NCBI GenBank assembly: GCA_002786025.1
Contig: NHNW01000007.1
Location: forward strand, 372,001 to 436,000
Reading direction: 5' to 3'
DNA: 64,000 bases
Source: Zasmidium citrigriseum
Lineage: Eukaryota; Ascomycota; Dothideomycetes; Mycosphaerellales; Mycosphaerellaceae
This document shows, piece by piece, positions 21,332-32,800 of this stretch (positions are counted from its first letter, which is position 1; every line of letters begins with the position of its first letter). The notes under the pieces are model-generated. The model saw nothing but the letters and a program-made list of their open reading frames with translations, was not told where the DNA came from and ran no database searches. The translations under genes and the position numbers were made by a program.

Positions 21332-22285
21332 ATGCGTGCTCTGACGAAGTCCACGACATTGTTCAGGCTTCCAAACACCATCAGATGCGTCAAAGTTCGT
21401 TCATCGTTGCTTCCAGCCCCCTCATCGAACCTCAAGCGCACCAACATGTCATCGTCAACGTTCACCCTCCCAAACACCAACCCACCCTGCGAAGTCAGTC
21501 TTCCGCAAGACTTGACAAAGGACCAACTCCTCTCCTTCCCAGCCTTCAAAACATGGTCCAGCACGATCTCGCACTCGCTCGCCCTCCAATCGAAACCCCG
21601 CCATGAATTCCATAAACACCCCTACCAGCTCAAACGTATCACGATCCAAAGCGTAGACTGGTTCGGCCACGGCGTAAAAAAGAGACTAGGATTTTTGAAA
21701 CTGCAGACAACCGTTGAAAATGACAAAGGAGAGTGGCTACCCGGCGCGATCTTCATGCGCGGAGGAGCAGTGGGCATGCTCTTGATCCTGCAACCAGACG
21801 ACGTACCCAAAGAGAACGAAGAAGAGAAATATGTCATCCTGACAACCCAACCACGCATCGCAGCAGGAAGCCTCAGTTTCACAGAGATCCCAGCCGGAAT
21901 GCTCGACGACGCAGGCACATTCTCCGGCGGCGCAGCGAAAGAGATCAAAGAAGAGACAGGCCTCGAAGTCGACGCCTCAGAACTTCTTGATATGACGGCT
22001 CTAGCGCTGGAGAACGAGCAGAATGATGAGGAGATTCCCAAGGGCAGCTTCTCGACGCCGGGAGGTTGTGACGAGTACATTCCACTCTTCCTCTACCAGA
22101 AACGGCTCCCGCGTTCCGAGCTGGAAGAATTCAAAGGCAAACTCACAGGCCTGCGAGACGAAGGCGAGAAAATCACACTCAAAGTCGTCAAATTGCAAAA
22201 TCTATGGAGAGAAGGCGCTCGTGATGGCAAAACCCTCGCCGCATTGGCTCTATACGAAGGTCTGCGGCGGGAGGGTAAGATATGA
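21332..22285 (+). CDS. Nudix hydrolase, ADP-sugar pyrophosphatase-like
   Basis: Single exon, 317 aa from 21332; a second ATG at 21446 would give 279 aa. The first 38 residues (RALTKSTTLFRLPNTIRCVKV...) resemble a mitochondrial presequence, so the gene may make two forms. The Nudix box at about residue 188 reads GMLDDAGTFSGGAAKEIKEETGLEV. The REUxEE core is KEIKEE (Arg to Lys), and the upstream Glu of the GX5E consensus is Gly. The surrounding PAGMLDD and CDEYIPLFLY segments match the NUDT14 / plant NUDX14 group that hydrolyses ADP- or UDP-sugars. Substrate is inferred from that group. Confidence 0.8.
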   Translation: MRALTKSTTLFRLPNTIRCVKVRSSLLPAPSSNLKRTNMSSSTFTLPNTNPPCEVSLPQDLTKDQLLSFPAFKTWSSTISHSLALQSKPRHEFHKHPYQLKRITIQSVDWFGHGVKKRLGFLKLQTTVENDKGEWLPGAIFMRGGAVGMLLILQPDDVPKENEEEKYVILTTQPRIAAGSLSFTEIPAGMLDDAGTFSGGAAKEIKEETGLEVDASELLDMTALALENEQNDEEIPKGSFSTPGGCDEYIPLFLYQKRLPRSELEEFKGKLTGLRDEGEKITLKVVKLQNLWREGARDGKTLAALALYEGLRREGKI

Positions 22286-22423
22286 TACACCAAAAAGTTG
22301 TTCATCGTTACAGGGCAGGTTCCTGAGCATCTAGCCTATCGAAATACTCCCGGTATGGATGGTAAGGCAATCGTCTTCGTTTATCATACACTCTCGGCCG
22401 TACATATTCCGATCCTGTTCAAT

Positions 22424-24268
22424 TCATAACTTCTTAACTAGCGCCACCGGGCCGTCGTATACGTGCCTACCTTGGACGATGTAGGTGATCATGGCGATGA
22501 TGACGACGCCGGTGAAGATCACGGGCGCCCAGTTGAAGGACTCGGCGTCGACGGGCCTGGAAAGACAAGACAGGTCAGTATTGGCTAACAATGGTCGGTG
22601 GATTGGGCTACTTACGTCGCGTTCGGCCAAAACGTCCAAAAGCATGCAAATATCGCATACAACATGGCCACGATATTGATTGGGAGCCCGAATTTCCCTA
22701 GCGACCATCTGGCCTTTGGAATCGATCCTGGATCTCGAATCTTCCGTATCACTATGCATGAGATACAGATTGCGTACGAGGCCATCAACGATGACAGCTG
22801 CAGACTCAGAATGGCGTTGAAAGCAGCGTTCGAGCCCAGATTGATCAAAGACAGCAGCACAGTGCATGCCAACGTCAAGAGGGTGGCATTGACTGGGACA
22901 TGCACTCTGGGGTTCATCTTCGAGATCCAGCCAGAGAACGGCAGCCCCTTATCACGAGCAAAAGACCAAGCTTGTCGTGCGCAGGATGCTGTGAAAGAGA
23001 CGTTGCCGACCATTAGACACCAGACTGCAATGACGGTGAGGACGTTGGTTCCCACGTTCGTGTCCGGCATTGCGACCTTGAACATGTAGAAGAAGGGATA
23101 TCCAGTTGGATCGTCGAGAGCCTCGTCAACGGATGGTATGGCGAAGAGGATCGAGACCAGGAAGATCAGGCCGGTTCCGCCGTTGATGTAGAATGTCCAC
23201 ATCATGGATCGAGGGACGGAAAGACCTGCATCGGAGACTTCCTCACTGGCAGTTGTCAGTCAGATCCAATGGTTTCCTCAAGTGGTACGTACCTCATATG
23301 AGCAGCAGCATCTGAGCAACCCAGAGAAGCAATGGCGCTGATCTGTCCGATCATCAAGCTCAATCCTGTGGTAGACCAACCGCCCGAATTCTTAAAATGA
23401 AGAAAGACCTCGCTCGCCGGCGGATGGGGAGCAAGTACCCATAATGTCACCACCACAGCCACAAAGCCTGTAATATGGAGCACCATGGAGATGTTGTTCA
23501 GGATCGGGAAACACCAAGATGCCCATATGTTGAAGACGCCCGAAACGACGACGACTGCCAACACGCATAGTGTGCTCTGCCAATTAGGTGCCTCGTAGGA
23601 TGGGTAGTTGACCATTGCCAGACATTGGATCACCGTGCCAGCCAGGAAGAAGCCAGAGGCGTTGCCGGCTTGGTACGACATGGATGATAGCCAACCGGTG
23701 GTGTAACTGAGGAACTTCTGGTACTTTGCTGGTGCGAACTCGGAGACCCTGCGAATTGGTCAGTATCACCTCTTCGTGCTCTTCCTCCTCGTCCGGCTTA
23801 CCAATGATACTGTCCTCCACTCGTCGGCGCAATACTGGCCATCTCAGCCATACTGGCAATGATCAATCCAAATCCCACAATTGTCCAGAGATAACTCTGC
23901 GAGACCGGTCAGCCACAACTTCATATCTCTCCCAACTCTTCACTACTAACCCAAAACAACCCAGCAAGCCCACCATCAACCAACCCTTGTGTGTTCGCCG
24001 TCAACAAGAACTCCCATGTCGCCATAATCACACATGTGAACGACAAGATCGAGAACTGTCGAAACACTCTTCGCATCTCTTGCTTCTTGCCCATGCGGCT
24101 CATGTCGAACTTGTCGAACGATGTGACTTTTCCTGGATCTACGAGGTCGCTGTCGAGCCAGTCGTCTGCTGGTGCTGCGTTTGCTCGCATGCTTTTTGCG
24201 CTTTCGTGGTAGAGTTCGGAGAGTTCTTGCGCGTCTTCGCGCGTGCGGCGTGAGTGGGAGCCCTCCAT
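22424..24268 (-). CDS. APC-family amino-acid / GABA-type permease
   Basis: Model join 24268-23951, 23896-23802, 23748-23293, 23245-22616, 22556-22424, 543 aa, the usual length for the family. Introns are 54, 53, 47 and 59 bp with GTTAGT, GTAAGC, GTACGT and GTAAGT donors and GCTGAC/ACTGAC branches. Plasma-membrane or vacuolar proton symporter with about 12 membrane segments. Visible family marks: FSILSFTCVIMATWE in TM1, EMASIAPTSGGQYHWVSEFAP (TM3 region), SDAAAHMSEEVSDAGLSVPRSM, and SFTASCARQAWSFARDKGLPFS. These match the fungal GABA/choline permease group (Uga4/Hnm1-like). The true substrate cannot be read from sequence. Confidence 0.9.
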
Positions 24269-25877
24269 GGTTGCGTCTTGCGCTCGAACGCAGAGCGTTT
24301 CCGTCGATGGATGTCGAGTCGAGCGTTACTGCTCAGTCCGAGGTATATGTGAGAGCATCTGGCACGAGCAGTCGTATAGGAGTGGCAAGTCCTTCGTCGC
24401 ACAACACACTCACAAAGCAGATCCCGAGTCTGCGCAGCAGATGTGAAGCATGTACTACCGCGCAGAAAGAGAAGCTTGTCGGGTCGACCAGGCTGTCTCT
24501 CCCGTCGGCGTCAACACCATCCCACACCAGGATCTTTTCTCTCTATCGCTATAGACCTGAACCCGCGGGATACCGGCTATCGATCCGCGACTCGACGATA
24601 GCATTTCCTAAAGCCCCAACGACTGTTCGTTCTTTGGCGGAGGCCAGGGTTTGGAAGGCTAGAGGGGGTTCGTCTTCTCCATGGAAATCTCGGCTCCGGA
24701 AACGCCTTGGCCAGCGAACAATCAGTTGACATGGGTGGAGTGGAGCCGTCGTCTATACCACTTGTTCGAGATAGCTGTTGCTGCATTTCGCTTGTTTGGG
24801 CGGTCTTCCCTTCCGAGGGACAAGGTCGTTCCCTCCAGCTGTCAATCTCTTTCTCGACATCGACATCTTCGGCTTGGACATTCCATGATGATAGATGATC
24901 TCATATCGTGGTTGTTTCTTGCAAGCTTTTTCAATACTCTTTAGCGGCCGCTCATCAGGGTCGACATGCTTCTTCAGTGACAATCCCGCGAGATCCTCGC
25001 GACAATCCTATCGGAGCGTCCTTGAACAATGGAGCCACCCCGTGGTGTCCGGATATGTATGTCTCTCCTTCGAAACACGCCAAAGCTTGGCCTTTAATAT
25101 GTCCCTGTCCGTCGGGTCCCTCACGTGGCAAACCTTATGCAACCTCACGCTTCAGGACTTTCGATCCATCAACTCTCCACCTCTTCATTGCGTGATCTTC
25201 GTCAACAAATGCAGGAACTTCATCAGAATGAAGCGAGCTGCGTTCGACTGTGCAACTGAAACATTCCCAACATTTCCGGGATGTACCTCGTACGCATTTC
25301 CCCAAGCGCGATGTCCGCGCCAGACACCCCAGGCTGTCACTCTTTGCCGATTCTCTAGTCTGGCGCCCGACACGCGCTAAAGAAGAGACATCAATCTGGA
25401 AGCGAGAGGGAGTCAGGGCAAGAAGACATCGGCGGCGGCTCAGCAGCCGCGAAACGAGGACGATCCTGTCGAGACGGTGCCTGTGCCTTTCCGGCAGACG
25501 GGCATTGCGTTCAAAGCATCGATTTTCGTCGTTCAAAGCAGCCAGAGTGAAGAGCAACTTGCAAGTCGAAGAGGGAGTATCGATTGCTTATCTGCCAGCG
25601 GACTTCCAGGCCCGGAATCCCGTCCTGCAGACCTCACCCGACCAGGTCAAGCACCCTCTCACTGGCCGAGAAAGGTGTGACGATTTCTCTCAATCCCAGG
25701 CGAGTCTCGATATGAGACATGATTTCGTTCGGAAGCCCAACCGGTCTCTAACGCTGACCAGGTTCTCTCACTCCATCGTTTTCGAGCTCACATCTCGGTC
25801 TGTCAGTTCGGGTCGACTCTGTTGCACTTTTCATCCATGACATTCTTATTCGGCCTCAACATTCGTAGCCTTTCGAA
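24269..25877. other. 1.6 kb divergent intergenic region
   Basis: Separates the permease (minus) from the rhodopsin-type gene (plus). Open frames on both strands are biased and unconvincing. A short perfect hairpin CGCGAG-ATC-CTCGCG lies at 24987-25001. Otherwise nothing is recognised. Confidence 0.5.
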
Positions 25878-27253
25878 ATGGCGGAGATAGATACTTCCAA
25901 CTGGACGCCAGGCACACGATATTTCACTCAGATTACGGACGACAATCATTCGGGATGGCTGTACATCATCACGCTTCTGTCTTTTGTCTATGTCATCATA
26001 GCCTTCATAATTCGATTCATCGTCAAGTATGGTATGTCATCATTCCAATGTTTATGTGTATCGTTCATACACGAAGGCTGACAAGTATGTAGGCATGTAT
26101 GGAAATGATGACTGGGCACTGCTGGTGTCTACTGTCCTCGCAGTCGGCCAGTATATCAACGTTCTGGCTGCACTCGGCAAAGGACTAGGAAAGAGCATAA
26201 TGTTGTTGAATTCAACACAGGTCCAAGACATCCAAAAAGTGAGCAGACTCATCACAAACAACACCAAAGAGATGGATGCTGACGATATAACACAGTATGT
26301 CTCCGCACACGCCTTTCTTTACATCCTCGCTCACTGCGGCTCGAAGATATCGACTGGCATTCTTACCTTACGTCTGTTCGAGAACGGTCGAGCTCGAAAC
26401 ACATACCTATGCTGGTTCCTCGTCGCAGTATCCGCAGCATTCGGACTCGGCTCGATTCTGTCCCTTTCCATAGGCTGTACGAATCCCTCGTTTCCTCTGA
26501 GTGCGAATGATGACAGTGATTGTCCAAATAGAGTGAGTCAATTGAAGAAAAATCCAGCGAAACAAGCACTAACCGAGTCGATAACAGCTCACACGTTGGC
26601 AAGTAATTCTTGCTCTTGATGTCATCAGCGAGATACTTCTCGTCATCGTCCCCGTATTTCTCCTCCTCGACATCCTAATCAAGAAATCGGCCAAAATTAC
26701 AGTCACCATCGTGTTCGGCGTACGATTGATCGACATTCTCTTCGCGGCATTGAATCTGGGCAGGGTCGCTTCGGTGACAACCGGCGCTGACCCTCCATTG
26801 GAAGTCATCCCGGTCCTTGTGTGGGTGGAATGCGAACTCCTGTGGTCCATCCTCGCCGCTTCTCTACCCTGCCTGAAAACCTTCATGCGGCCTTTCGACA
26901 AAGTCGACGAAGACACCTGGCGGTCAAATAACAACATGTACTCCTCTGGTCGCTCGGGGAGGACATGGAAAGAGTCGAGGGATAGAGAAGGGGCTGTGCC
27001 TTTAGAGGCTATCAAGGGACAAAAGGAGGGCGTGGTGTTGAGCGCTTCTGGGAACGATACCTGCGGCCGCTCGCTCGGCTTGCGTCCGGAGAATATCCAG
27101 CACAACGTGGAGATCTCGCATCCCACAAGCAGCCATTTGGACGCTGAGTCTGAGGGTCGAAAGAGCTGGGGAAGTCAGGAGCGCATTATCAAAGCTCAGA
27201 CAGACTGGGAGATCAGACGGGAGGGAGGACGAGATCCTTATGAGATACCCTGA
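25878..27253 (+). CDS. Fungal rhodopsin-type 7TM membrane protein (PTH11-like group)
   Basis: Model join 25878-26031, 26093-26238, 26296-26532, 26588-27253, 400 aa. Introns are 61 bp (GTATGT, GCTGAC), 57 bp (GTGAGC, GCTGAC) and 55 bp (GTGAGT, ACTAAC). The 57-bp one is a multiple of three without a stop, so read-through would also be open. Seven hydrophobic segments occupy residues 25-290: LYIITLLSFVYVIIAFIIRF, DDWALLVSTVLAVGQYI, YVSAHAFLYILAHCGSKIS, LCWFLVAVSAAFGLGSIL, QVILALDVISEILLVIVPVFLLL, VTIVFGVRLIDILFAALNL, VLVWVECELLWSILAASLPCL. The C-terminal 110 residues are hydrophilic. This matches the fungal rhodopsin-domain integral membrane family. Ligand unknown. Confidence 0.82.
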
Positions 27254-27574
27254 GATGGGAGTGGAATTCTGTACGAGTAACGAACGGTCCTGATAGAAGA
27301 TGCTAATAGTTATGTGGTGCTCTCCATGATTCGGAACGATAGGCGTGACAATGCAAGGCTTGAACCTTATCCTTGTTAAAGTTAATGAGAGTGAAGGATT
27401 GCCCCTGACAAGCGCGTCTTCACACGACCACACGCGTTTTCTCGTGTCGATGTCGCGATACAATTCTCCGTCCATAAGAATAATGGCAGCCGACGGCATT
27501 TTCGCATTGCTTCACACTCCAACAGACGAGTTCCGGATTTGCACCTCGATTGGTTCCACGACGCTTACTATAAA
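27254..27574. other. Intergenic, nothing recognised
   Basis: Upstream region of the first MYND gene. An ATG at 27484 opens a short frame (MAADGIFALLH) that does not join the MYND frame by any clear intron. Confidence 0.45.
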
Positions 27575-28438
27575 ATGGGCGCACTCGATGAAGGCGACCT
27601 GGAACCGCTCCAATTTCTACCGGTCTCGCCTTTCGTAGAAGAGGACCTCGTGATATCCGGCTCGCCGATCCGTATAGTCGACCACAAAGCTTTCGATGCC
27701 ACGACCGACACATCAGAGCTGACGGTACCAATCGCGATAGCTACGACTCTTTGGAATTGGTGTCCGGACGCCCTCCGCAAGTTTCTTGATATCGAAGAAT
27801 ATCCCGTCTTCGAATGGACGTGCTACAACGATCGACATGGAGTGTACACCCGGATCAGACGACACGGACGCGACGTGCATGTAGGCAACTGTACCAGAGA
27901 GCGGAAGCCGATTTCTGGCTGTGGTTTCGAGATGCCGAAAGGCGGCCTCCCTTGGATTCCAATGTCGAATATTATACGGGCGAGAGCCGCCGAATATCCA
28001 GAGCAATTTTCCGGAGACATGGCTTTCAGTCTGATTAAGTGGCCAAGATGGACGTCGGACAGGATTCACTCTCACTCGCTTGTCCAAGTCGACTGTCAAC
28101 AAAAGCGATGGGTTTATCCCGACGATTTCGTTCCAGAGCGTCACCATTCAGTCGGGCCGTACAGTGAGAGTTGTCAAAGATGTTTTCAGCCTTCGAAACT
28201 AGGCCGACTGCAACAATGCGTTGTTTGTGACTCCGCTTGGTATTGCTCCCGACGGTGTCGATTGGATGACTTGGCCGTTCATAAAGGGGCCTGCCAAAAG
28301 ATTGTCAACCCAAGACGGAATGCCACTCTGCGCACGAAAGCCCGACGGATCCAACAAAGCAAACTACCTACATTTTCGATACAAAAGTCACGCCCAAAGT
28401 CGCATACGTTGGGTAAACGCACGGTCAAAAAGCGATAA
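27575..28438 (+). CDS. MYND zinc-finger protein, copy 1
   Basis: 287 aa from the ATG at 27575; the open frame extends upstream without another ATG, so the true start may be in an unseen exon. The MYND finger (about 205-240) has the full Cys/His set: CQRC, CVVC, WYCSRRC, H...C. The N-terminal half has a conserved block TDTSELTVPIAIATTLWNWCPDALRKFLDI that reappears in the downstream gene. The tail is basic (KARRIQQSK, GKRTVKKR). MYND fingers mediate protein contacts; the role here is unknown. Paralogous to 28779-29555 on the same strand. Confidence 0.75.
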   Translation: MGALDEGDLEPLQFLPVSPFVEEDLVISGSPIRIVDHKAFDATTDTSELTVPIAIATTLWNWCPDALRKFLDIEEYPVFEWTCYNDRHGVYTRIRRHGRDVHVGNCTRERKPISGCGFEMPKGGLPWIPMSNIIRARAAEYPEQFSGDMAFSLIKWPRWTSDRIHSHSLVQVDCQQKRWVYPDDFVPERHHSVGPYSESCQRCFQPSKLGRLQQCVVCDSAWYCSRRCRLDDLAVHKGACQKIVNPRRNATLRTKARRIQQSKLPTFSIQKSRPKSHTLGKRTVKKR

Positions 28439-28778
28439 CGGTAACCCACGACGACAGGAACAGCATTCTTATGCTCAACGGATGAAGAAGTTTGATCGAC
28501 AGTCTGACCAACGATCGAATTGCTATCGCGATGAGGACACTCACCACATCTACACCCTCAATGATCTGACATCACTTGCCAACAACCTCACCAATCCCGG
28601 GATCATGAACATGTTCGAGGATCTGGCATCGGACACGAGTCAGCATACCCCTTGGACTCGCTGGTTTGGCTTTTCGAGTCGAGGGCCTCCCAGCCACCGT
28701 TGGAAAGCATGTAAACCTACACATCCCTCAGCTCCTCTTCGTGCTTCCTTGCCGTAGCACGATTTTCAAGTCCACCAA
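28439..28778. other. Spacer between the MYND paralogues
   Basis: About 340 bp. Open frames run through it from the upstream gene in another frame but show no domain. Confidence 0.4.
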
Positions 28779-29555
28779 ATGGCTGACCCTCCCGCTCGCC
28801 GCCGAACGAGAAATCGAAGGCCACTTCGATATCTACCGTTTCACCCTTTCGCAGACCTCGGACTGACTATCGACGGGTCCCTAGTTCGCGTTATCGACGT
28901 TGCGCAGTGGGACGAGAATACCGACACATCTGAGCTGACCCTACCACGCGCCATAGCCACTACACTCTGGCTCTGGTCTCCAGATATTCTTCGCGCTTTC
29001 CTCGATATTAAAAGATTCTGGTCATTTACATGGAGCTGGACTTTCCAAAATCTGGGCCGTACCAAGATCAGCCGCATCGCACATGAAATATATTTCGAAG
29101 AGCACGGCGTGGATGGGTACATTTATTCGTTCTGCAGATTTCTCTTGAGCGACGGATTTGTCATGAACGATCGATACGTCCTCCACGAGGACGGAGAGCC
29201 TTGGATGCAGACGAATGCTATATGGGAGAATGAGAACCTCGAGGACGACGAGGCACTATGGCCCACTTTCTGTTCCAGCATTGCTGTCAAACTCATGCTC
29301 CTTCCAAGATGGGCAGCAAGGGAAGAGGTCACCCACGCGTGCACTCTGGTGACCACCGAACGCGATCGCCCAGAGTATAAATTTCCCAAGGACTTCGAGC
29401 CAAACCGACTGTATAGCACGGTCTGCCAGAGGTGTCTTCATTCGCGAGAACACGAACACATGGTCCGCTGCGCCAACTGCATCTCTACATGGTATTGCTC
29501 GGACAAGTGTCGAGCAGACGACTGGCCTGTACACAAGGGCACTTGCGCGGAATGA
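28779..29555 (+). CDS. MYND zinc-finger protein, copy 2
   Basis: Single exon, 258 aa. The C-terminal MYND finger (about 214-256) reads CQRC, CANC, WYCSDKC, H..TC and ends two residues before the stop, so this copy lacks the basic tail of copy 1. Shared paralogue blocks: PLRYLPFHPF, TDTSELTLPRAIATTLWLWSPDILRAFLDI, LLPRWAAREEVTHACTLV. A tandem duplication is the simplest origin. Function unknown. Confidence 0.82.
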   Translation: MADPPARRRTRNRRPLRYLPFHPFADLGLTIDGSLVRVIDVAQWDENTDTSELTLPRAIATTLWLWSPDILRAFLDIKRFWSFTWSWTFQNLGRTKISRIAHEIYFEEHGVDGYIYSFCRFLLSDGFVMNDRYVLHEDGEPWMQTNAIWENENLEDDEALWPTFCSSIAVKLMLLPRWAAREEVTHACTLVTTERDRPEYKFPKDFEPNRLYSTVCQRCLHSREHEHMVRCANCISTWYCSDKCRADDWPVHKGTCAE

Positions 29556-29827
29556 TGACTGTCTCCCGGCGAAGACTTAGACTTCTGAAGAAGATGCATC
29601 GCTGAGATCTGGTTTGGCTTTGCATAGGGATAGGATGGCAAGAAGCGGAAAGCATCACCACGATAACGAAGGACGTGAAGGCCAACGATGTCGAGATTCC
29701 CATGTATCTTCAATGAAGATAAGAGGATGCAGCGAGACCTGGAGTGAGAAATGGCCATAGCATGATCTGAACCACGAAACATTTTCATAACGGAAATAAA
29801 CACACTCAAGTCTCTACAATCTGCCCT

Positions 29828-32800
29828 TTAAGCCCCCGTCTCAACAACCTCAGCAAACCACTGCCTCAACGCCCCGGCAAGCACCCCCGGCAACTCCACC
29901 ACATCCCTCACAACCAAATAATACCTAAAAGGAAAAGTATCCATATACTTCACCATCTCAACCTTCTGATTCCCCTCCGCATCCTTCTCGAACCTCGCCT
30001 CCTGCAAATCCAGAATACTCTGCTTCGGTTTCACCGCACTAGTCTCAGGGGCATTCGCATCAACGATGATGAACACGACCATGATTTGCTCTTCATGGGC
30101 TTGACGGACGAGTTGGCGGATGGAGGCGTGGTCGTGGCAGAGACCGTCTGAGATGATGAGTTGGAGTTGCCAGAGATCGCTCGCGGCGCCGGTGGCTTTG
30201 AGGCGGGCGGTGCGGAAGAGGTCGATGGATTTCTGCAAGAGGTGGCGGACGTCGGTTTTGGATTGCGAGAAGCTGAATTGGCGGAAGACTTCGGCGCCGG
30301 CTTCGGAGGTGAAGGGGGTGGAGAAGTCGTGGTTGACGTTGATGGTTTGGCCGAAGCCTAAGATGCACAGCTCGCCGACTTCGAGCATGGACATGCTTTT
30401 CGCAACGAGGGCTAGGGTGTCGAAGGCGAGACCCTTTCGTTCGCTCTCGTTCATGGATTCGGAGTCGTCGATGGCTAGCATGATTTGGTAGGAGCGTTTG
30501 CTGGGGATTGAACGTCGCATCCAGATTTTGTCGCGCTTGTATGATGAGGCGATGTAGGGTATGATCTTCTTGATGTTGAGTCTCTTGCCCGTGCGGAAGT
30601 CGCCTCGCATCTTCGTCGCTTGCGTTGGCTGGAGGATGAGGCGAAGATGCTCTGTGAGGACGACGGCCATGTTGCGAGTTCTGCTTTCGTGCTCGGTCCA
30701 GGTCTGGCGGGCTTCTTCCATGGACATCAACGTGGGTTGCTGCGACGACAGATGGGTGTTTGTGAGCTGGTCGTCGACATCGTCCACGTCATCCTCTTCA
30801 GATCCAGCGTGCTCGGGCTCGTCCATCTCCATATCAACATCGACCGGCGGTCCGACCATGGCCTTCTCGGAATGTGTTGGAGCTTCCATTGCCTTGTCAG
30901 TAGCAGCACCACCCTCCATGTCCTCATCAGCAGTCGTCTCTTCTGGAACAGGCTTCTCGGCGTTGTCGAGCTTCTCGGTATTGTCAGGCTCTTCTTGATC
31001 GATTGGAACAGCGTTCTGGTTGTCAATGGCTCTCGACTGATCCATCGATGCGGCGCCCAGAGCCTGCATGTCAGCCTGCACGTCCTGGGTATGTTCAAAC
31101 CGTGCATTTTGCATGTCCGGCTGCTCCTGAGATTCTGGCTGGGCTTCGTTGTCTTCTTTCGCGGCTTCGATATCGCGATGCTGCTCATACCACTGCTTGA
31201 GCAAGTCGCCAAGCTGCTGGTAGGGCAGTGGTTGCTGCTCATCCTCGCCAACTTCGACTTGACCAGAAGAGTCGTTCTGTTGTGACCTCTTCTGACCTTC
31301 AGAAGTACCAGGCTGGCCATTGTCTTGCTCGGCGTCGTTCTCTTCTTCCATCTCTTGGTCCTGAGCAAGAGCTCCGCTTGATTGAGCAGCGTTGTCTTCC
31401 TCATTGCCCTGCCCGGCTTCAGCATTCTTCAAGCCATCATTAGGTTGATCTTCGACATCTGGCATGTCCAACATGTTGACATCAGAACCCGCGTCCTCGT
31501 CTTGTTCTTCAGCTTCTCGCTCCTCTTCGTCTTGGTCCAGAGCAGTCGCTTCTCCATTCTCTTCACCCTGCTCGTCCTCCTCATCCCCCATCTCAGCATC
31601 CTTGGAATCCGGTGGGCCAGCTTCTTCATCCGCATCGACATCGGCATCTTCCAAATCATCTCCCAAATCATCGCCAGACCCCATCTCATCATCCTCATCC
31701 TTCCCACCATCCATATTCATATCCTCAGGCAACTCCAAATTCTGCTCTTCCTGCAAATGAGGATCCGCCTGTTCAGGAGCCTGAGCCTCAGCCTCATCAT
31801 CTCTCTCCCCACCAACTTCATCGTCATCTTCCTCTTCCGGCTGCCCGTCCTCCAACTCCTGCTCAGCGCCCTCCTTCGCAGCCTCTTCAGCGGAAGCAGA
31901 GATATCCTCACTCTTCGTTCCCTTCCCTTTATCCGCTTCTTTGTCAGCTTCTTCCGTCTTGCCATCATCCCAAGTCTTCTCGTCAGTGGCGTCATCCTTC
32001 TCATCGACTTCGCCGGCTTCTTCATCAACTTCAGCGTCCTCGCCATCTTGACTCCCACCTTCTTCCTCATCTTCAGCGCCAGCATCCTCGTCAAACTCGC
32101 CCTCAAGGTCCTCATCAGCCATATCAACAGCGTCCTTCTCAGCATCCATCTCCCCGTCCTTATCCTGCTCTTTGGCACCTTCAGCCAGATCGCCCAGATC
32201 CTCATCGTCCTTGATATCTTTGCTGATGTCCTCGGCGCCTTCGCCGTCTCCCAGCCCGGTACCACTTTCGACTTGACCGGATTCTTTTTCGTCGCCTTGA
32301 GCCTTCTCGGGAGGCTGACAGAATCCTTGTTTGGCAAGTTGGACAAACGAGAGCGCAAGTCGGTGGGCCATCTTGCAAGTGACGGTGTGCAGGTTACACA
32401 TCTCGGAGACTAGGCGTCCGGCCATCTCGGCGTATGCTTGGAGGACGGTGTATGCTTCGCGGGCGTGAGTGGCAATCTGTGCGAGGTCGTTCTTGTCTTG
32501 AACTTCAGCATGGAGTCGCGCCATCATGCTGCTAAGATTGTTCGCGGTACCGTCGACAGCCAAGTTGCTGATGGTAGATACGAGGGACTTCTGTTCGGAT
32601 AGCAGCCATGCCTTCTTGTCGTGTCCTTCTGCTCGATTGAGATCCAGGTTCTTGGCTTGTTGTTGGGTGTTGTTCAGGAGCTGTTTGAAACTCTGCAGCC
32701 ACGTTCTGTCCGAGAAATCGGCCATCCCGTTAGTCTGTGTTGATGCTGTAGTCCGCTGCGTCCACTTCTGAAGCTGGCTCAGGACAGGGCCCAGCTCAGC

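Noticed and set aside
24269..25877. ORFs of 100-200 aa on both strands between permease and rhodopsin-type gene
   Set aside because: Arg/Ser-rich composition, no domain, no splice-linked extension.
28221..28757. 178-aa plus-strand ORF overlapping the first MYND gene
   Set aside because: Frame-shifted shadow of the MYND gene followed by unremarkable sequence.
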